Shown: positions 1 through 6,914 of the stretch, in pieces | Layout of the letters: every line of letters starts with the position of its first letter | Position numbering within the stretch: position 1 is the first letter of the stretch | DNA from: an uncultured Oscillospiraceae bacterium | Lineage (GTDB): Bacteria; Bacillota; Clostridia; Oscillospirales; Acutalibacteraceae | Direction of reading: 5' to 3' | DNA length: 22,306 nt | Assembly (NCBI GenBank): GCA_902492895.1 | Contig: CABUNG010000038.1 | Coordinates: 1-22,306, forward strand | Program-made: the position numbers and the translations under genes | Notes under the pieces: generated by a model | The model's database searches: none | What the model was told of the DNA's origin: nothing | What the model saw: only the letters and a program-made list of their open reading frames with translations

Positions 1-1
1 C

Positions 2-760
2 TGTCTGGTATGGCACGCAGGTCAGACCGCACTCGGCACCGTCACGCCGCCCCACGACATCACCGGGCGGGTGATCGGGCCGTATCTCATGCAGGATCCG
101 GCGGCGGCCAAGCTTCTGGACATGATGGAGAAGAGCTATGCGCTGCTGCGGGAGCATCCGGTGAACCGGGAGAGGGCCGCCCGGGGCCTGCATCCGGCCA
201 ACGCCATCTGGCTGTGGGGACAGGGAAGCCGCCCGCATCTGCAGAATTTCGAGGAACGGTTCGGCGTCAAGGGCGCGATGATTTCGGCGGTCGACCTGCT
301 CAAGGGAATCGGCCGGCTGTCCGGGATGACGGTCTGCGACGTTCCGGGTACGACCGGGTACATCGATACCCATTACGAAGGCAAACGGGACGCCGCTCTG
401 CGGGAACTGCGTGCGGGCTGCGACGTGGCATACATTCACGTGGAAGCTCCGGATGAATGCGGGCACCGCGGCGAGGCTGAGAACAAGGTGCGGGCCATCG
501 AGGACATCGACCGCCGTATCCTGGCGCCGCTGCTCGAGGACATGCGCGCGTTCGGGGAATTTTCGCTCCTCATCATGCCCGATCATCCCACCCCTCTGGC
601 CCTGCGTACCCATACGTCCGATCCCATCCCGTACCTGCTTTACCGCAGCGGGCAGGAAAAGGACAGCGGCGCCGCCTCGTTCACCGAACGGGAGGCCGCG
701 GGCACGGGGGTGTTCGTGGAACGGGCGGATTCCCTCATGGGCCGTCTGCTTGGACGCTGA
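2..760 (+). CDS. apgM: Cofactor-independent phosphoglycerate mutase, C-terminal part (cut by window edge)
   Basis: Interconverts 2-phosphoglycerate and 3-phosphoglycerate in cytoplasmic glycolysis without 2,3-bisphosphoglycerate, in the archaeal-type ApgM branch of the alkaline phosphatase superfamily. The frame is open from base 2, so the true start and the N-terminal phosphoryl-acceptor serine lie outside the window; 252 residues of an expected roughly 400 are present. Family blocks seen are VWHAG at the left edge, NAIWLWGQG, VPGTTGYIDTHYEGK, the metal-ligand block EAPDECGHRGE, and MPDHPTP near the C-terminus. The ATG at 71 is an internal methionine, not a start, because homology continues upstream of it. 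A strong intrinsic terminator follows about 120 bp after the stop. The family call is firm; only the 5' end is unknown. Confidence 0.93.
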   Translation, partial: CLVWHAGQTALGTVTPPHDITGRVIGPYLMQDPAAAKLLDMMEKSYALLREHPVNRERAARGLHPANAIWLWGQGSRPHLQNFEERFGVKGAMISAVDLLKGIGRLSGMTVCDVPGTTGYIDTHYEGKRDAALRELRAGCDVAYIHVEAPDECGHRGEAENKVRAIEDIDRRILAPLLEDMRAFGEFSLLIMPDHPTPLALRTHTSDPIPYLLYRSGQEKDSGAASFTEREAAGTGVFVERADSLMGRLLGR

Positions 761-881
761 CCCTGCGCGGACGGGATGGCCCCTGCACAGCGGGACGCGC
801 GGACGGAAAAACGCGCCACAGGCCCGGCTGCCGGCCGGTGAATAGCCGGGAACACACGGAAAAACAGCGCGATATACGCAA

Positions 882-925
882 AAAAGCGACGGGGCGGCTT
901 TGGCCGTTCCGTCGCTTTTATTCTT
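882..925 (+). terminator. Intrinsic terminator after apgM
   Basis: A 17-bp stem (882-898 with 903-919, two G-T pairs) closes a four-base TTTG loop and runs into TTTTATTCTTT. It stops plus-strand transcription coming from apgM. Confidence 0.9.
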
Positions 926-1331
926 TATAAATACTCTTCTGAGGGGCAATCCTGGGCCGCAGCCCTTATTGCATGGGTCGGTTTAGGTGAAATCGTTGCC
1001 GCCGGTTTTCCTCAAAAGAATCCTAGGCCAGGCCGGTCACGTGAACGAACTAGCCTGCACAAATGCTTCTGCATTTGTCCGGGGCTGACAACAGTACAAA
1101 AGGCAAAGACGCGCCGGGGATTCCCCCTGAACCCCAATCTACACCGGGCCATTTCAGCCTCAGCTGAAATGGGCGGTGACCGGCCTAAAACCGTAGGGTT
1201 TATGAATCGGTCGGAGGCCGGTCTGGTTTTCTTTTTAGGAAAGCCTTCCCGGCGCCGACACTTGGAACCGACGATACAATCAGGGGCTGCGGCCCCAAGG
1301 CCGGTTCCGGACGTGGGTCTATACGGGTTCC
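926..1331. other. Gene-free, hairpin-rich intergenic stretch
   Basis: No convincing coding region is seen on either strand; the 94-codon open frame over 1169-1453 is arginine/proline-rich and overlaps a real gene on the other strand. The stretch holds the closed multi-hairpin element at 1030-1186 (listed separately). It also holds a second nested inverted repeat: GGAACCG at 1264-1270 pairs with CGGTTCC at 1302-1308 and encloses GGGGC/GCCCC. The latter lies just past the stop of the minus-strand gene at 1332 and could end its transcript, although it has no U-tract. Confidence 0.6.
1030..1186. repeat. 157-bp element closed by an 11-bp inverted repeat with internal hairpins
   Basis: AGGCCGGTCAC at 1030-1040 is perfectly complementary to GTGACCGGCCT at 1176-1186. 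Inside are two perfect stems: ACAAATGC/GCATTTGT (1059-1066 and 1071-1078, loop TTCT) and CCATTTCAGC/GCTGAAATGG (1149-1158 and 1163-1172, loop CTCA). A short GGGG/CCCC stem lies at 1116-1126. The layout is that of a multibranched RNA or a small palindromic mobile repeat (MITE/REP-like). The sequence alone does not decide between them. Confidence 0.5.
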
Positions 1332-1583
1332 CTATCCCTTCAGGCCGTTTTCCTGCCGTTCCATGTTTTCCACGACGACGTCGAAGATCTCACCCAAAGA
1401 CGCGCCGTAAGCGAGCACGTCCCACGGTTCGTTGGTATGGAAATGGATCTTGATGAGGGTGTCGTCCCCCACGGCCAGGAGGCAGTCGCCTTTGAAATGT
1501 TCCGTGATGTAGTCGTGAATGTCGTCCTCGGACAGATTCTGCCCCTCGATGAGCAGCTGGGTGTCGAATTTGTATTCCAGCAT
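1332..1583 (-). CDS. Small stand-alone FakA/DAK2-associated domain protein
   Basis: An 83-residue protein. Residues about 33-76 (GDCLLAVGDD, IKIHFHTNEP, GEIFDVVVENMERQ) match the region after the kinase domain in fatty acid kinase FakA/YloV, where the usual form is GDSLVVVGDD, VKVHVHT, IENMREQ. In FakA this middle domain lies between the DAK2-type ATP-binding domain and the FakB-interacting C-terminal lobe. Here it stands alone with no kinase domain. The HxH pair, a zinc-ligand pair in FakA as I recall, is kept; the FakA cysteine in YCTE is not at the matching position (EYKFDTQ). The start is supported by AAGGAG eight bases before the ATG and by its own promoter at 1637-1665. It may assist a FakA/FakB system encoded elsewhere; its function is unknown. 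Confidence 0.8.
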   Translation of the reverse strand: MLEYKFDTQLLIEGQNLSEDDIHDYITEHFKGDCLLAVGDDTLIKIHFHTNEPWDVLAYGASLGEIFDVVVENMERQENGLKG

Positions 1584-1636
1584 GGCGGCGTCTCCTTCTT
1601 TTATAAAAGTATGGTGGCCATTCTAAGGCTGTATTT

Positions 1637-1665
1637 ATCATACAACTGAAAGGCCGATTTGTCCA
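1637..1665 (-). promoter_or_regulatory. Sigma-A promoter of the FakA-like small gene
   Basis: On the minus strand, TGGACA (1660-1665) and TATGAT (1637-1642) are separated by 17 bp. Each box has five of six consensus bases. The leader would be about 50 nt. Confidence 0.7.
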
Positions 1666-1677
1666 GAGTGAGGCGAA

Positions 1678-1706
1678 TCCCCGGGAGACGCGCGTTCTCC
1701 CGGGGA
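1678..1706 (-). terminator. Hairpin after the merR gene, no U-tract
   Basis: A perfect 11-bp stem (TCCCCGGGAGA with TCTCCCGGGGA) and a seven-base loop start just after the merR stop. No T-run follows on either strand, so it is a weak or factor-assisted terminator, or an mRNA 3' stabiliser. Confidence 0.45.
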
Positions 1707-1712
1707 CTTGCA

Positions 1713-2474
1713 TTACCGGCAATAGAGTTCCAGCGCCTGATGGAAGAAAGCCGCGAGGCCGTCCCCTTCCCGGTCGTAATAGGCCTTAAAGCGTTCGTCC
1801 GCCTCGTACATCTCGCCGAGGGAGCGATGCAGTTCCTTGGAGTACAGGCCCTCGGGATAGTGGAGCTCGAGCCATTCCCGATGCAGATCGCAGGCGCGGC
1901 GGGCGGTCTCCCCGCCGGGATCACCCGCGGTCTTGGCTTCCTTGAGCAGCCGGATCACCTCGCGGTTCAGGTCTTCGGCCTTCCGGACGGTTTCGGCACT
2001 CATATCCCGAAACCGGGCGTTTGCGGCGTCCACGACGGCGTCTCCGTATTTTTGGCGGATCTCCTCACCGTACTGCCGTTCGTTTTCTGCGAGCGCCTGC
2101 CGCTTGAAACCCTCGAATTTTTCTTTGTCTGTCATAAATTCCTCTCCTTTCAGGGAACGGAGAGTTTTGCGGACGTTCCCGATCAGGGCGTCCACCCGCT
2201 CCCGTTTGGCAATCAGGGCGGTCAAGTGCTCCTCCAGAGCCGCCTGCCGGTCGAAACCGGGGGCGTAAAGGAGACGGCGGATATCCTCGAGGGACAGGCC
2301 GAGTTCCCGGTAAAAGAGGATCTGCTGCAGCAAATCCACCTCCCGGTCCCCGTACAGGCGGTATCCGTTAGGGGCTGTTCCGGCCGGCCGAAGCAGCCCG
2401 ATCTGGTCGTAATACCGCAGCGTGCGCGGGGTGACGCCTGACAGCTTGGCGAGCTTATCCACGGTGTAATCCAT
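1713..2474 (-). CDS. MerR-family regulator with TipAS-type effector domain
   Basis: A 253-residue DNA-binding regulator. Residues 1-72 form the MerR winged helix (YTVDKLAKLSGVTPRTLRYYD, then NGYRLYG), followed by the long dimerisation helix. From about 120 to the end is a helical TipAS-like domain (MTDKEKFEGFK, EWLELHYP, YEADERFKAYYD), the module that traps drugs or other ligands in TipA/Mta-type activators. The start is placed at the ATG at 2474, with AAGGAG 11 bases upstream; the in-frame GTG at 2486 overlaps that Shine-Dalgarno sequence and is unlikely. Its own promoter at 2547-2577 has a perfect dyad in a 19-bp spacer, so the gene is almost certainly autoregulated. No drug pump lies beside it, so its target other than itself is unknown. 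Confidence 0.9.
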   Translation of the reverse strand: MDYTVDKLAKLSGVTPRTLRYYDQIGLLRPAGTAPNGYRLYGDREVDLLQQILFYRELGLSLEDIRRLLYAPGFDRQAALEEHLTALIAKRERVDALIGNVRKTLRSLKGEEFMTDKEKFEGFKRQALAENERQYGEEIRQKYGDAVVDAANARFRDMSAETVRKAEDLNREVIRLLKEAKTAGDPGGETARRACDLHREWLELHYPEGLYSKELHRSLGEMYEADERFKAYYDREGDGLAAFFHQALELYCR

Positions 2475-2546
2475 GTGCCTGACCACTCCTTATTGGAAGC
2501 AGCGTCGTATGAAAGAGATCTCTTTCAGGCGTTTCGCTTCAAGAAG

Positions 2547-2577
2547 AGCATACACCTTGACGCAGCGTCAAGGTCAA
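2547..2577 (-). promoter_or_regulatory. MerR-type promoter/operator (19-bp spacer with dyad)
   Basis: On the minus strand the -35 is TTGACC (2572-2577) and the -10 is TATGCT (2547-2552), with a 19-bp spacer. Within it, half-sites CCTTGACGC and GCGTCAAGG flank one central base (2555-2573). The overlong spacer with an embedded dyad is the signature of promoters activated by DNA distortion by MerR proteins. The gene it drives is the TipA-like regulator. Confidence 0.85.
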
Positions 2578-2614
2578 GCATTATTTTACAGAAAGCGGCA
2601 GAAATTATGCGGAG

Positions 2615-2653
2615 AAAAAAGGCATCCGGGGGTGTTCCCACGGATGCCTTTTT
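2615..2653 (-). terminator. Intrinsic terminator of the secDF operon
   Basis: Stem GGCATCCG (2621-2628) pairs with CGGATGCC (2641-2648). On the minus strand it is followed by six T (A-run at 2615-2620), a few bases past the secF stop. The flanking A and T runs make it potentially bidirectional. Confidence 0.88.
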
Positions 2654-2657
2654 GACA

Positions 2658-3614
2658 TTACGCTTTCTTTTTCTTAACCGGTTTGCCGGCCGCTTTCAGC
2701 GCGGCTTCCCGTTTCTCCTTATGTTCGACCCAAGTGACCCACAGCGGGCTGCTCAGGAAGGTGGAGGTGTAGAAACCGGAGAGCACGCCGAACATCATGG
2801 GCACCGCAAAGCTCACAATGGAGTCCATCGAGGTGACGAGCGCGAGAATCGCGACGGTCGCGACCGCGATGAAGGTGCACAGGGCGGTATTCAGGGTCCG
2901 CACGAAGCTCTGGTTGATGCTGACGTTCACCACTTCCGCGATCGGGGTCTTTTTGTCCATGACGCGGCGGTTTTCCCGGATACGGTCATAGATGACGATG
3001 GTGCCGTTCAGGGAGTAGCCGAGAATGGACAGGACCACGGCGACAAAGTTGTCGTTGAGCGGGATCCGGAAGATCACGAAGACGAAATAGGCGACCAGAA
3101 TATCGTTGAAGAGCGCGAGGAGCGCCATAACCGCGGCGGAGAAGCCGCCGATTTTCCGGAACCGGAGCGCCACGTAGATCACGAGGAAGAGCGAGGCGAG
3201 CGCGATGGCCACCAGGCATTTGATGAAGAACATCCGGCCGTTGGCGGGCTCCAGAGAGTTGGCGCCGATTTGATCGAGCTTGTTGTCGGGATAGGCATCG
3301 GTCAGAGTTTTGAAAACCTCTTCCTGTTCCTCCAGACTGGTCTTGCGGGTGAGCTCCACCGAAATGGTGTTGGTGGCGAGATCGTTTTCCGTCACCGTGA
3401 CGGCGGCGTCCGGCAGCTTGCCTTTGATCAGCTGTTCCACGCCGTTGTTGTCGATATCGCCTTCAAAGGAATACTTGAGCAGCGTACCGCCCTTGAACGA
3501 AATGTCCAGCTCCACGCCCAGAAAGATGTTGCAGAGGATGCCGACGAGAATGATGCCGATCGAGATACAGAAGAACACCTTGCGGCGTCCGACGAAATCA
3601 AACTGTTTTTTCAT
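2658..3614 (-). CDS. secF: Protein translocase subunit SecF
   Basis: A 318-residue membrane protein, partner of SecD. The SecDF complex uses the proton (or sodium) gradient to pull secreted proteins out of the SecYEG channel. The protein has an N-terminal membrane helix (about residues 11-31), the conserved DISFKGGTLL segment that starts the first extracytoplasmic domain, and a block of five helices with FNDILVAYFVF, LNDNFVAVVLSILGYSLNGTIVIYDRIREN, and a Lys-rich C-terminus (KKKKA). The start is set by GGGAGG eight bases upstream, inside the end of secD. The two genes overlap by 17 bp, which points to translational coupling. Confidence 0.95.
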   Translation of the reverse strand: MKKQFDFVGRRKVFFCISIGIILVGILCNIFLGVELDISFKGGTLLKYSFEGDIDNNGVEQLIKGKLPDAAVTVTENDLATNTISVELTRKTSLEEQEEVFKTLTDAYPDNKLDQIGANSLEPANGRMFFIKCLVAIALASLFLVIYVALRFRKIGGFSAAVMALLALFNDILVAYFVFVIFRIPLNDNFVAVVLSILGYSLNGTIVIYDRIRENRRVMDKKTPIAEVVNVSINQSFVRTLNTALCTFIAVATVAILALVTSMDSIVSFAVPMMFGVLSGFYTSTFLSSPLWVTWVEHKEKREAALKAAGKPVKKKKA

Positions 3615-5067
3615 TCCGTTTACCTCCCAACAGCCAGGGTTTGCGCAGGAACCGGAACCGGGTCGCCGAGCGGATCATCAGCCGGGTGGCGGTCACACCG
3701 ATGACGAAGTTGAAGATGATACCGGCAAACAGGGTGAATCCGAAGGAATACACCGCGCCGCTCGTGGAGACCGGGAACATGAAGAGGAACGGATAGAGAA
3801 TCGTCGACCAGAAGCTGGAGGGCGGTCCAAAGACGCCCATCAGGACGATGGCGACGATGATGACGGTGATGTTGCCGTCGAAAATGGCGGAGAAGGATTC
3901 ATGGCAGCCGCTGCTGACGGCGCCGTCGATGGTTTTGCCCATCCGGACGCCGTCCTTGATCCGCTCGGCGGTGATGACGTTCGCGTCGACACCCATGCCG
4001 ATGGAGAGGATGATACCGGCGATACCGGGCAGGGTCAGGGTAAAGCTATTGAGGAAGCCGAAGTAGCCCGAAACCACGGCGATGGACCCCGCGATCTGCC
4101 CCATCAGGGAGATGACCGCGATGACGCCGGGCAGGCGGTAATAGAGGATCATGAAGACCGAGATCAGGACAAACGCGATGACGCCGGCCAGCACCATCAG
4201 ATCCAGGGCCTTTTCACCCATCGAGGGGGCGATGATGCCCGAGTTGGTCACCTTGATGCCGAAAGGCAGGGCGCCCGAATTGATCAGGTTGGACAGGGAG
4301 ACGGCCTCCGCGTAATCGGCCATGCCGGTGATGGAGGCCTTGCCGTCGGTGATATGTACTTCAACCTTCGGGTTGGAAATGCATTCGTCATCGAGCCAGA
4401 TGGAGATGGAGTAGGGGTCCTCGGTGCTCGCCTTGGAGGCGTTGCGCTCCTTTTGGAGCTTGGTCGCCTCGTCGAACTTCTCCTTGCCCGACTTTCCGCC
4501 GTCTTCCGCCGAGGTTTTCAGTTCCAAGCTGACGACCGGCGTGTTGGTGTTGTTCTTGGAGTCCTGTTCGTAGGCGGCGGCCGCCCTTTCCACATCCTTG
4601 CCGGTCAAGACCAGATTTTCGGCCGCCGGCTTCTTGGTGGGGAGGGAGGAGCCCTGCCGGTCCAGGTAAAACTCCAGGGAAGCGGTTTTGCCCAGTTCCT
4701 CGATGGCGGCCGAGGTGTCGAAATCGGCCTCGTCGCTCTTCCAGGGGAAACGGACGATCACCTGCTTGTTGGTTACGTCGGCATACGCTTCGTGGTCGGT
4801 GATGTTGTTGCGGATGAGACGCTGGATGATGACGTCCTTGACGGCGTTCATCTGATCGGCTGTTACGTCGATGGTCTCATCCTCCGGCGCGAACGTCACG
4901 TCCACACCGCCCCGGATGTCAATACCGAACCGGATGTCGGCCGCGCCCCGGATAATCGTATCGCGCCGGTCGCCATAATGCGTATACACGCCAAAGAAGG
5001 CCGTGTACGTCAAGGCGAAGATCAGCAGCGCCACGATGAAGAATACAGGCTTTGCAGTTCGCTTCAT
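3598..5067 (-). CDS. secD: Protein translocase subunit SecD
   Basis: A 489-residue membrane protein of the Sec export machinery. It has an N-terminal signal-anchor helix (PVFFIVALLIFALTYTAF), then the D1 family block RFGIDIRGGVDVTF, a large extracytoplasmic P1 region to about residue 290, and six C-terminal helices with the hallmark GMGVDANV motif near residue 361 (the Asp is the proton-path residue in SecDF structures). A lysine-rich insertion (KTSAEDGGKSGKEKFDEATK) lies in the head region. The ATG at 5067 is chosen because GGAGG lies eight bases upstream; the longer open frame from 5154 starts in the -35 box of the promoter at 5126-5154. It overlaps secF by 17 bp. Confidence 0.95.
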   Translation of the reverse strand: MKRTAKPVFFIVALLIFALTYTAFFGVYTHYGDRRDTIIRGAADIRFGIDIRGGVDVTFAPEDETIDVTADQMNAVKDVIIQRLIRNNITDHEAYADVTNKQVIVRFPWKSDEADFDTSAAIEELGKTASLEFYLDRQGSSLPTKKPAAENLVLTGKDVERAAAAYEQDSKNNTNTPVVSLELKTSAEDGGKSGKEKFDEATKLQKERNASKASTEDPYSISIWLDDECISNPKVEVHITDGKASITGMADYAEAVSLSNLINSGALPFGIKVTNSGIIAPSMGEKALDLMVLAGVIAFVLISVFMILYYRLPGVIAVISLMGQIAGSIAVVSGYFGFLNSFTLTLPGIAGIILSIGMGVDANVITAERIKDGVRMGKTIDGAVSSGCHESFSAIFDGNITVIIVAIVLMGVFGPPSSFWSTILYPFLFMFPVSTSGAVYSFGFTLFAGIIFNFVIGVTATRLMIRSATRFRFLRKPWLLGGKRNEKTV

Positions 5068-5125
5068 CGGCTTGTCCTCCATTGCTTCCATTTGCCGCAT
5101 CAGGCCGCGGCATCGCATGAAACTT

Positions 5126-5154
5126 ATTATAGGGGCTGACGGGTCAAAAGTCAA
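5126..5154 (-). promoter_or_regulatory. Sigma-A promoter of secDF
   Basis: On the minus strand, TTGACT (5149-5154), a 17-bp spacer and a perfect TATAAT (5126-5131). The predicted start site is about 50 bases before the secD ATG, which rules out the longer secD frame. Confidence 0.88.
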
Positions 5155-5253
5155 TGCATCCGGCCCGGAAGCGGACTTTTTTTATGAAATGGCCGATTTT
5201 TTGGGTGAATTTTTACCATAAATCGCCGGTTTTTCCGCTGCTTTCCGCATATG

Positions 5254-5292
5254 AAAAACGCCCTGCGGATTCCCAAACGAATCCGCAGGGCG
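5254..5292 (-). terminator. Intrinsic terminator of the aminotransferase gene
   Basis: A perfect 14-bp stem (5259-5272 with 5279-5292) with a six-base loop is followed on the minus strand by TTTTT. It starts about 20 bases past the aminotransferase stop. Confidence 0.92.
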
Positions 5293-5310
5293 TCAGAATG
5301 GGGATATCGT

Positions 5311-6588
5311 TTATGCTTTCAGGAGGCAGCGGGCGGCGGCGAGCTTCGCACAGATGCAGAACAGGTCCATGGCCGTCTGCAGTTCCTCTGCCGACGGGAA
5401 GGTGGGGGCGATGCGGATGTTGGAGTCTTTGGGATCCCGGCCGTAGGGATACGTGGCCCCAGCCCCGGTCATGACGACACCCGCCTCCGCAAGCAGGCGG
5501 ACGGTCTCCTTCGCACTGCCGGGCAGCAGATTGACGCTGACGAAATAGCCGCCGCGGGGTTCGTGCCAGGAGGCGATGCCGGTGCCGCCGAGTTCCTTTG
5601 AGAGGGTATCGAGCACCACGGCGAATTTCGGCCGGAGGATGGCGGCGTGCAGCTTCATATGCGCGTTGATGCCGTCGATATCCTTAAAATACCGGGCGTG
5701 GCGAAGCATGTTGAGCTTGTCGTACCCGATGGTCTGCATGCTGAGGCGCCCGCGGATATCCGCGAGATTCCGGGGGCTGGCCGCGATGGCGGAGATTCCC
5801 GACCCGGGAAAGCTGATTTTGGAAGTGGAGGTAAACTGGATCACGATATCCTCGTTGCCGGCCGCTTTCGCCTCGTCATAGATGTTCAGCAGCACATCGG
5901 GGGTATCGGTGAGATGGTGCACGCAGTAGGCGTTGTCCCAGATGATGCGGAAGTCGGGCGCAGCGGGACGCAGCGCGGCCAGGCGGCGGACGGTTTCGTC
6001 GGAATAGGTGATGCCGTCGGGATTCGAGTACATGGGCACGCACCAGATGCCCTTGACCAGCGGGTCGCGGACGAGAGCTTCCACCTGATCCATATCAGGG
6101 CCGGTTTCCGTCATGTCCACGGTGATCAGCTCGAAACCGAAATATTCGGTCACGCTGAAATGCCGGTCATAGCCGGGAGCGGGGCAGAGAAATTTGACGG
6201 CCCCCTGGCGGGACCAGGGCTCGTGGCCGCAAACGCCCTTGGCATAGGCCGTGGCTATGTAGTCGAACATCAGGTTGAGGCTGGAATTGCCGCCGACGAT
6301 GACATTTTCGGCCGGCACGCCCAGCATGGAGGCGAGAAGTCCGCGCGCCTCCGGAATGCCGTCGGGGATGCCGTAGTTGCGGGTATCGGCGCCGTCCGCG
6401 GTGCGATAGCCGTCCCGCGCGTTGACACAGTCGAGCATATCGAGGGTCAGGTCGAGCTGTTCGGGTCCCGGTTTGCCGCGGGACATGTCGAGCTTCAGCC
6501 CCCTGGCCTTATAGGATTCATAAGCCGCCTCGTTCTCCGCCGCGATGGCCTCCAGCGCGGACCGGTCGAGTTCCTGCCATGCCGCCAT
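5311..6588 (-). CDS. PLP-dependent aspartate-type aminotransferase (AspAT subfamily Ic)
   Basis: A 425-residue cytoplasmic fold-type I aminotransferase. The N-terminal block LDMSRGKPGPEQLDLT and the general layout match the Ic group (Corynebacterium-type AspB, Pfam Aminotran_MocR), which interconverts aspartate and oxaloacetate with glutamate/2-oxoglutarate. Seen are GGNSSLNLMFDY (phosphate-binding region), CPAPGYDRHF, WCVPMYSNPDGITY, DNAYCVHHL, the PLP-lysine block TSTSKISFPGSG with K257, and the C-terminal RIAPTFPS with the substrate-binding Arg. The start at 6588 has AAGGAG eight bases upstream; the in-frame codons further 5' (to 6690) cover the promoter. It stands as a single-gene unit with its own promoter and terminator. 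Substrate specificity beyond the family is inferred. Confidence 0.92.
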   Translation of the reverse strand: MAAWQELDRSALEAIAAENEAAYESYKARGLKLDMSRGKPGPEQLDLTLDMLDCVNARDGYRTADGADTRNYGIPDGIPEARGLLASMLGVPAENVIVGGNSSLNLMFDYIATAYAKGVCGHEPWSRQGAVKFLCPAPGYDRHFSVTEYFGFELITVDMTETGPDMDQVEALVRDPLVKGIWCVPMYSNPDGITYSDETVRRLAALRPAAPDFRIIWDNAYCVHHLTDTPDVLLNIYDEAKAAGNEDIVIQFTSTSKISFPGSGISAIAASPRNLADIRGRLSMQTIGYDKLNMLRHARYFKDIDGINAHMKLHAAILRPKFAVVLDTLSKELGGTGIASWHEPRGGYFVSVNLLPGSAKETVRLLAEAGVVMTGAGATYPYGRDPKDSNIRIAPTFPSAEELQTAMDLFCICAKLAAARCLLKA

Positions 6589-6633
6589 GAATAGGTCTCC
6601 TTCCATTTTTCCATCAATCGTTCTATTTATTCT

Positions 6634-6666
6634 AGTATATGCCGCGCATTTTTGCAAGTGCAAAAA
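6634..6666 (-). promoter_or_regulatory. Aminotransferase promoter with operator-like dyad over the -35
   Basis: On the minus strand, TTGCAC (6658-6663), an 18-bp spacer and TATACT (6634-6639). The -35 sits inside a perfect inverted repeat, TTTTTGCA-AG-TGCAAAAA (6649-6666). A factor bound there would cover the -35, so repression is the simplest reading. The regulator is not known. Confidence 0.65.
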
Positions 6667-6863
6667 CAATATCTTGCAAAAGTTTGTCAAAATTACCGAG
6701 GGTTTCCCACGAAAACGAAGGGCTGCTCGGATAGTTTTTCACTTTTTCGAGGAAAAGGAAACGGACGGCTGCGAGGCTGGCCGCTATGCGGAGGATTTAT
6801 GCAGAAAAGCGCCCCGGAGGCATTGTCAGGGGCGATCGGCTATCACGAAAAAGACTCAAACGA

Positions 6864-6898
6864 AACAGGGGACCGAAATCCGCTTTCGGTCCCCTGTT
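6864..6898 (-). terminator. Hairpin ending the asnS transcript
   Basis: A perfect 15-bp stem, AACAGGGGACCGAAA (6864-6878) with its complement at 6884-6898, and a five-base loop begin 17 bp past the asnS stop. The tail on the minus strand is TGTTTCGTTTG rather than a clean U-run, so it is a moderate terminator. Confidence 0.75.
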
Positions 6899-6914
6899 AT
6901 TGGAAATAAGAAAG

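Larger units (their letters stand above)
6589..6914. other. Intergenic region between asnS and the aminotransferase gene
   Basis: No gene is seen. It holds the aminotransferase promoter and overlapping dyad (6634-6666) and the hairpin ending asnS (6864-6898). The bases between these (about 6667-6863) include a second TTGCAAAA-like motif at 6674-6681, resembling one arm of the dyad, and otherwise show nothing I can name. Confidence 0.6.

Noticed and set aside
1169..1453. 94-codon open frame on the plus strand
   Set aside because: Arginine- and proline-rich shadow frame overlapping the minus-strand FakA-like gene and the hairpin element; no ribosome binding site and no family resemblance.
2475..5139. 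Long plus-strand open frames over secD and secF (up to 609 codons)
   Set aside because: Antisense shadows of GC-rich real genes: composition dominated by Asp, His, Gly and Arg, no domains, and the secDF reading is unambiguous.
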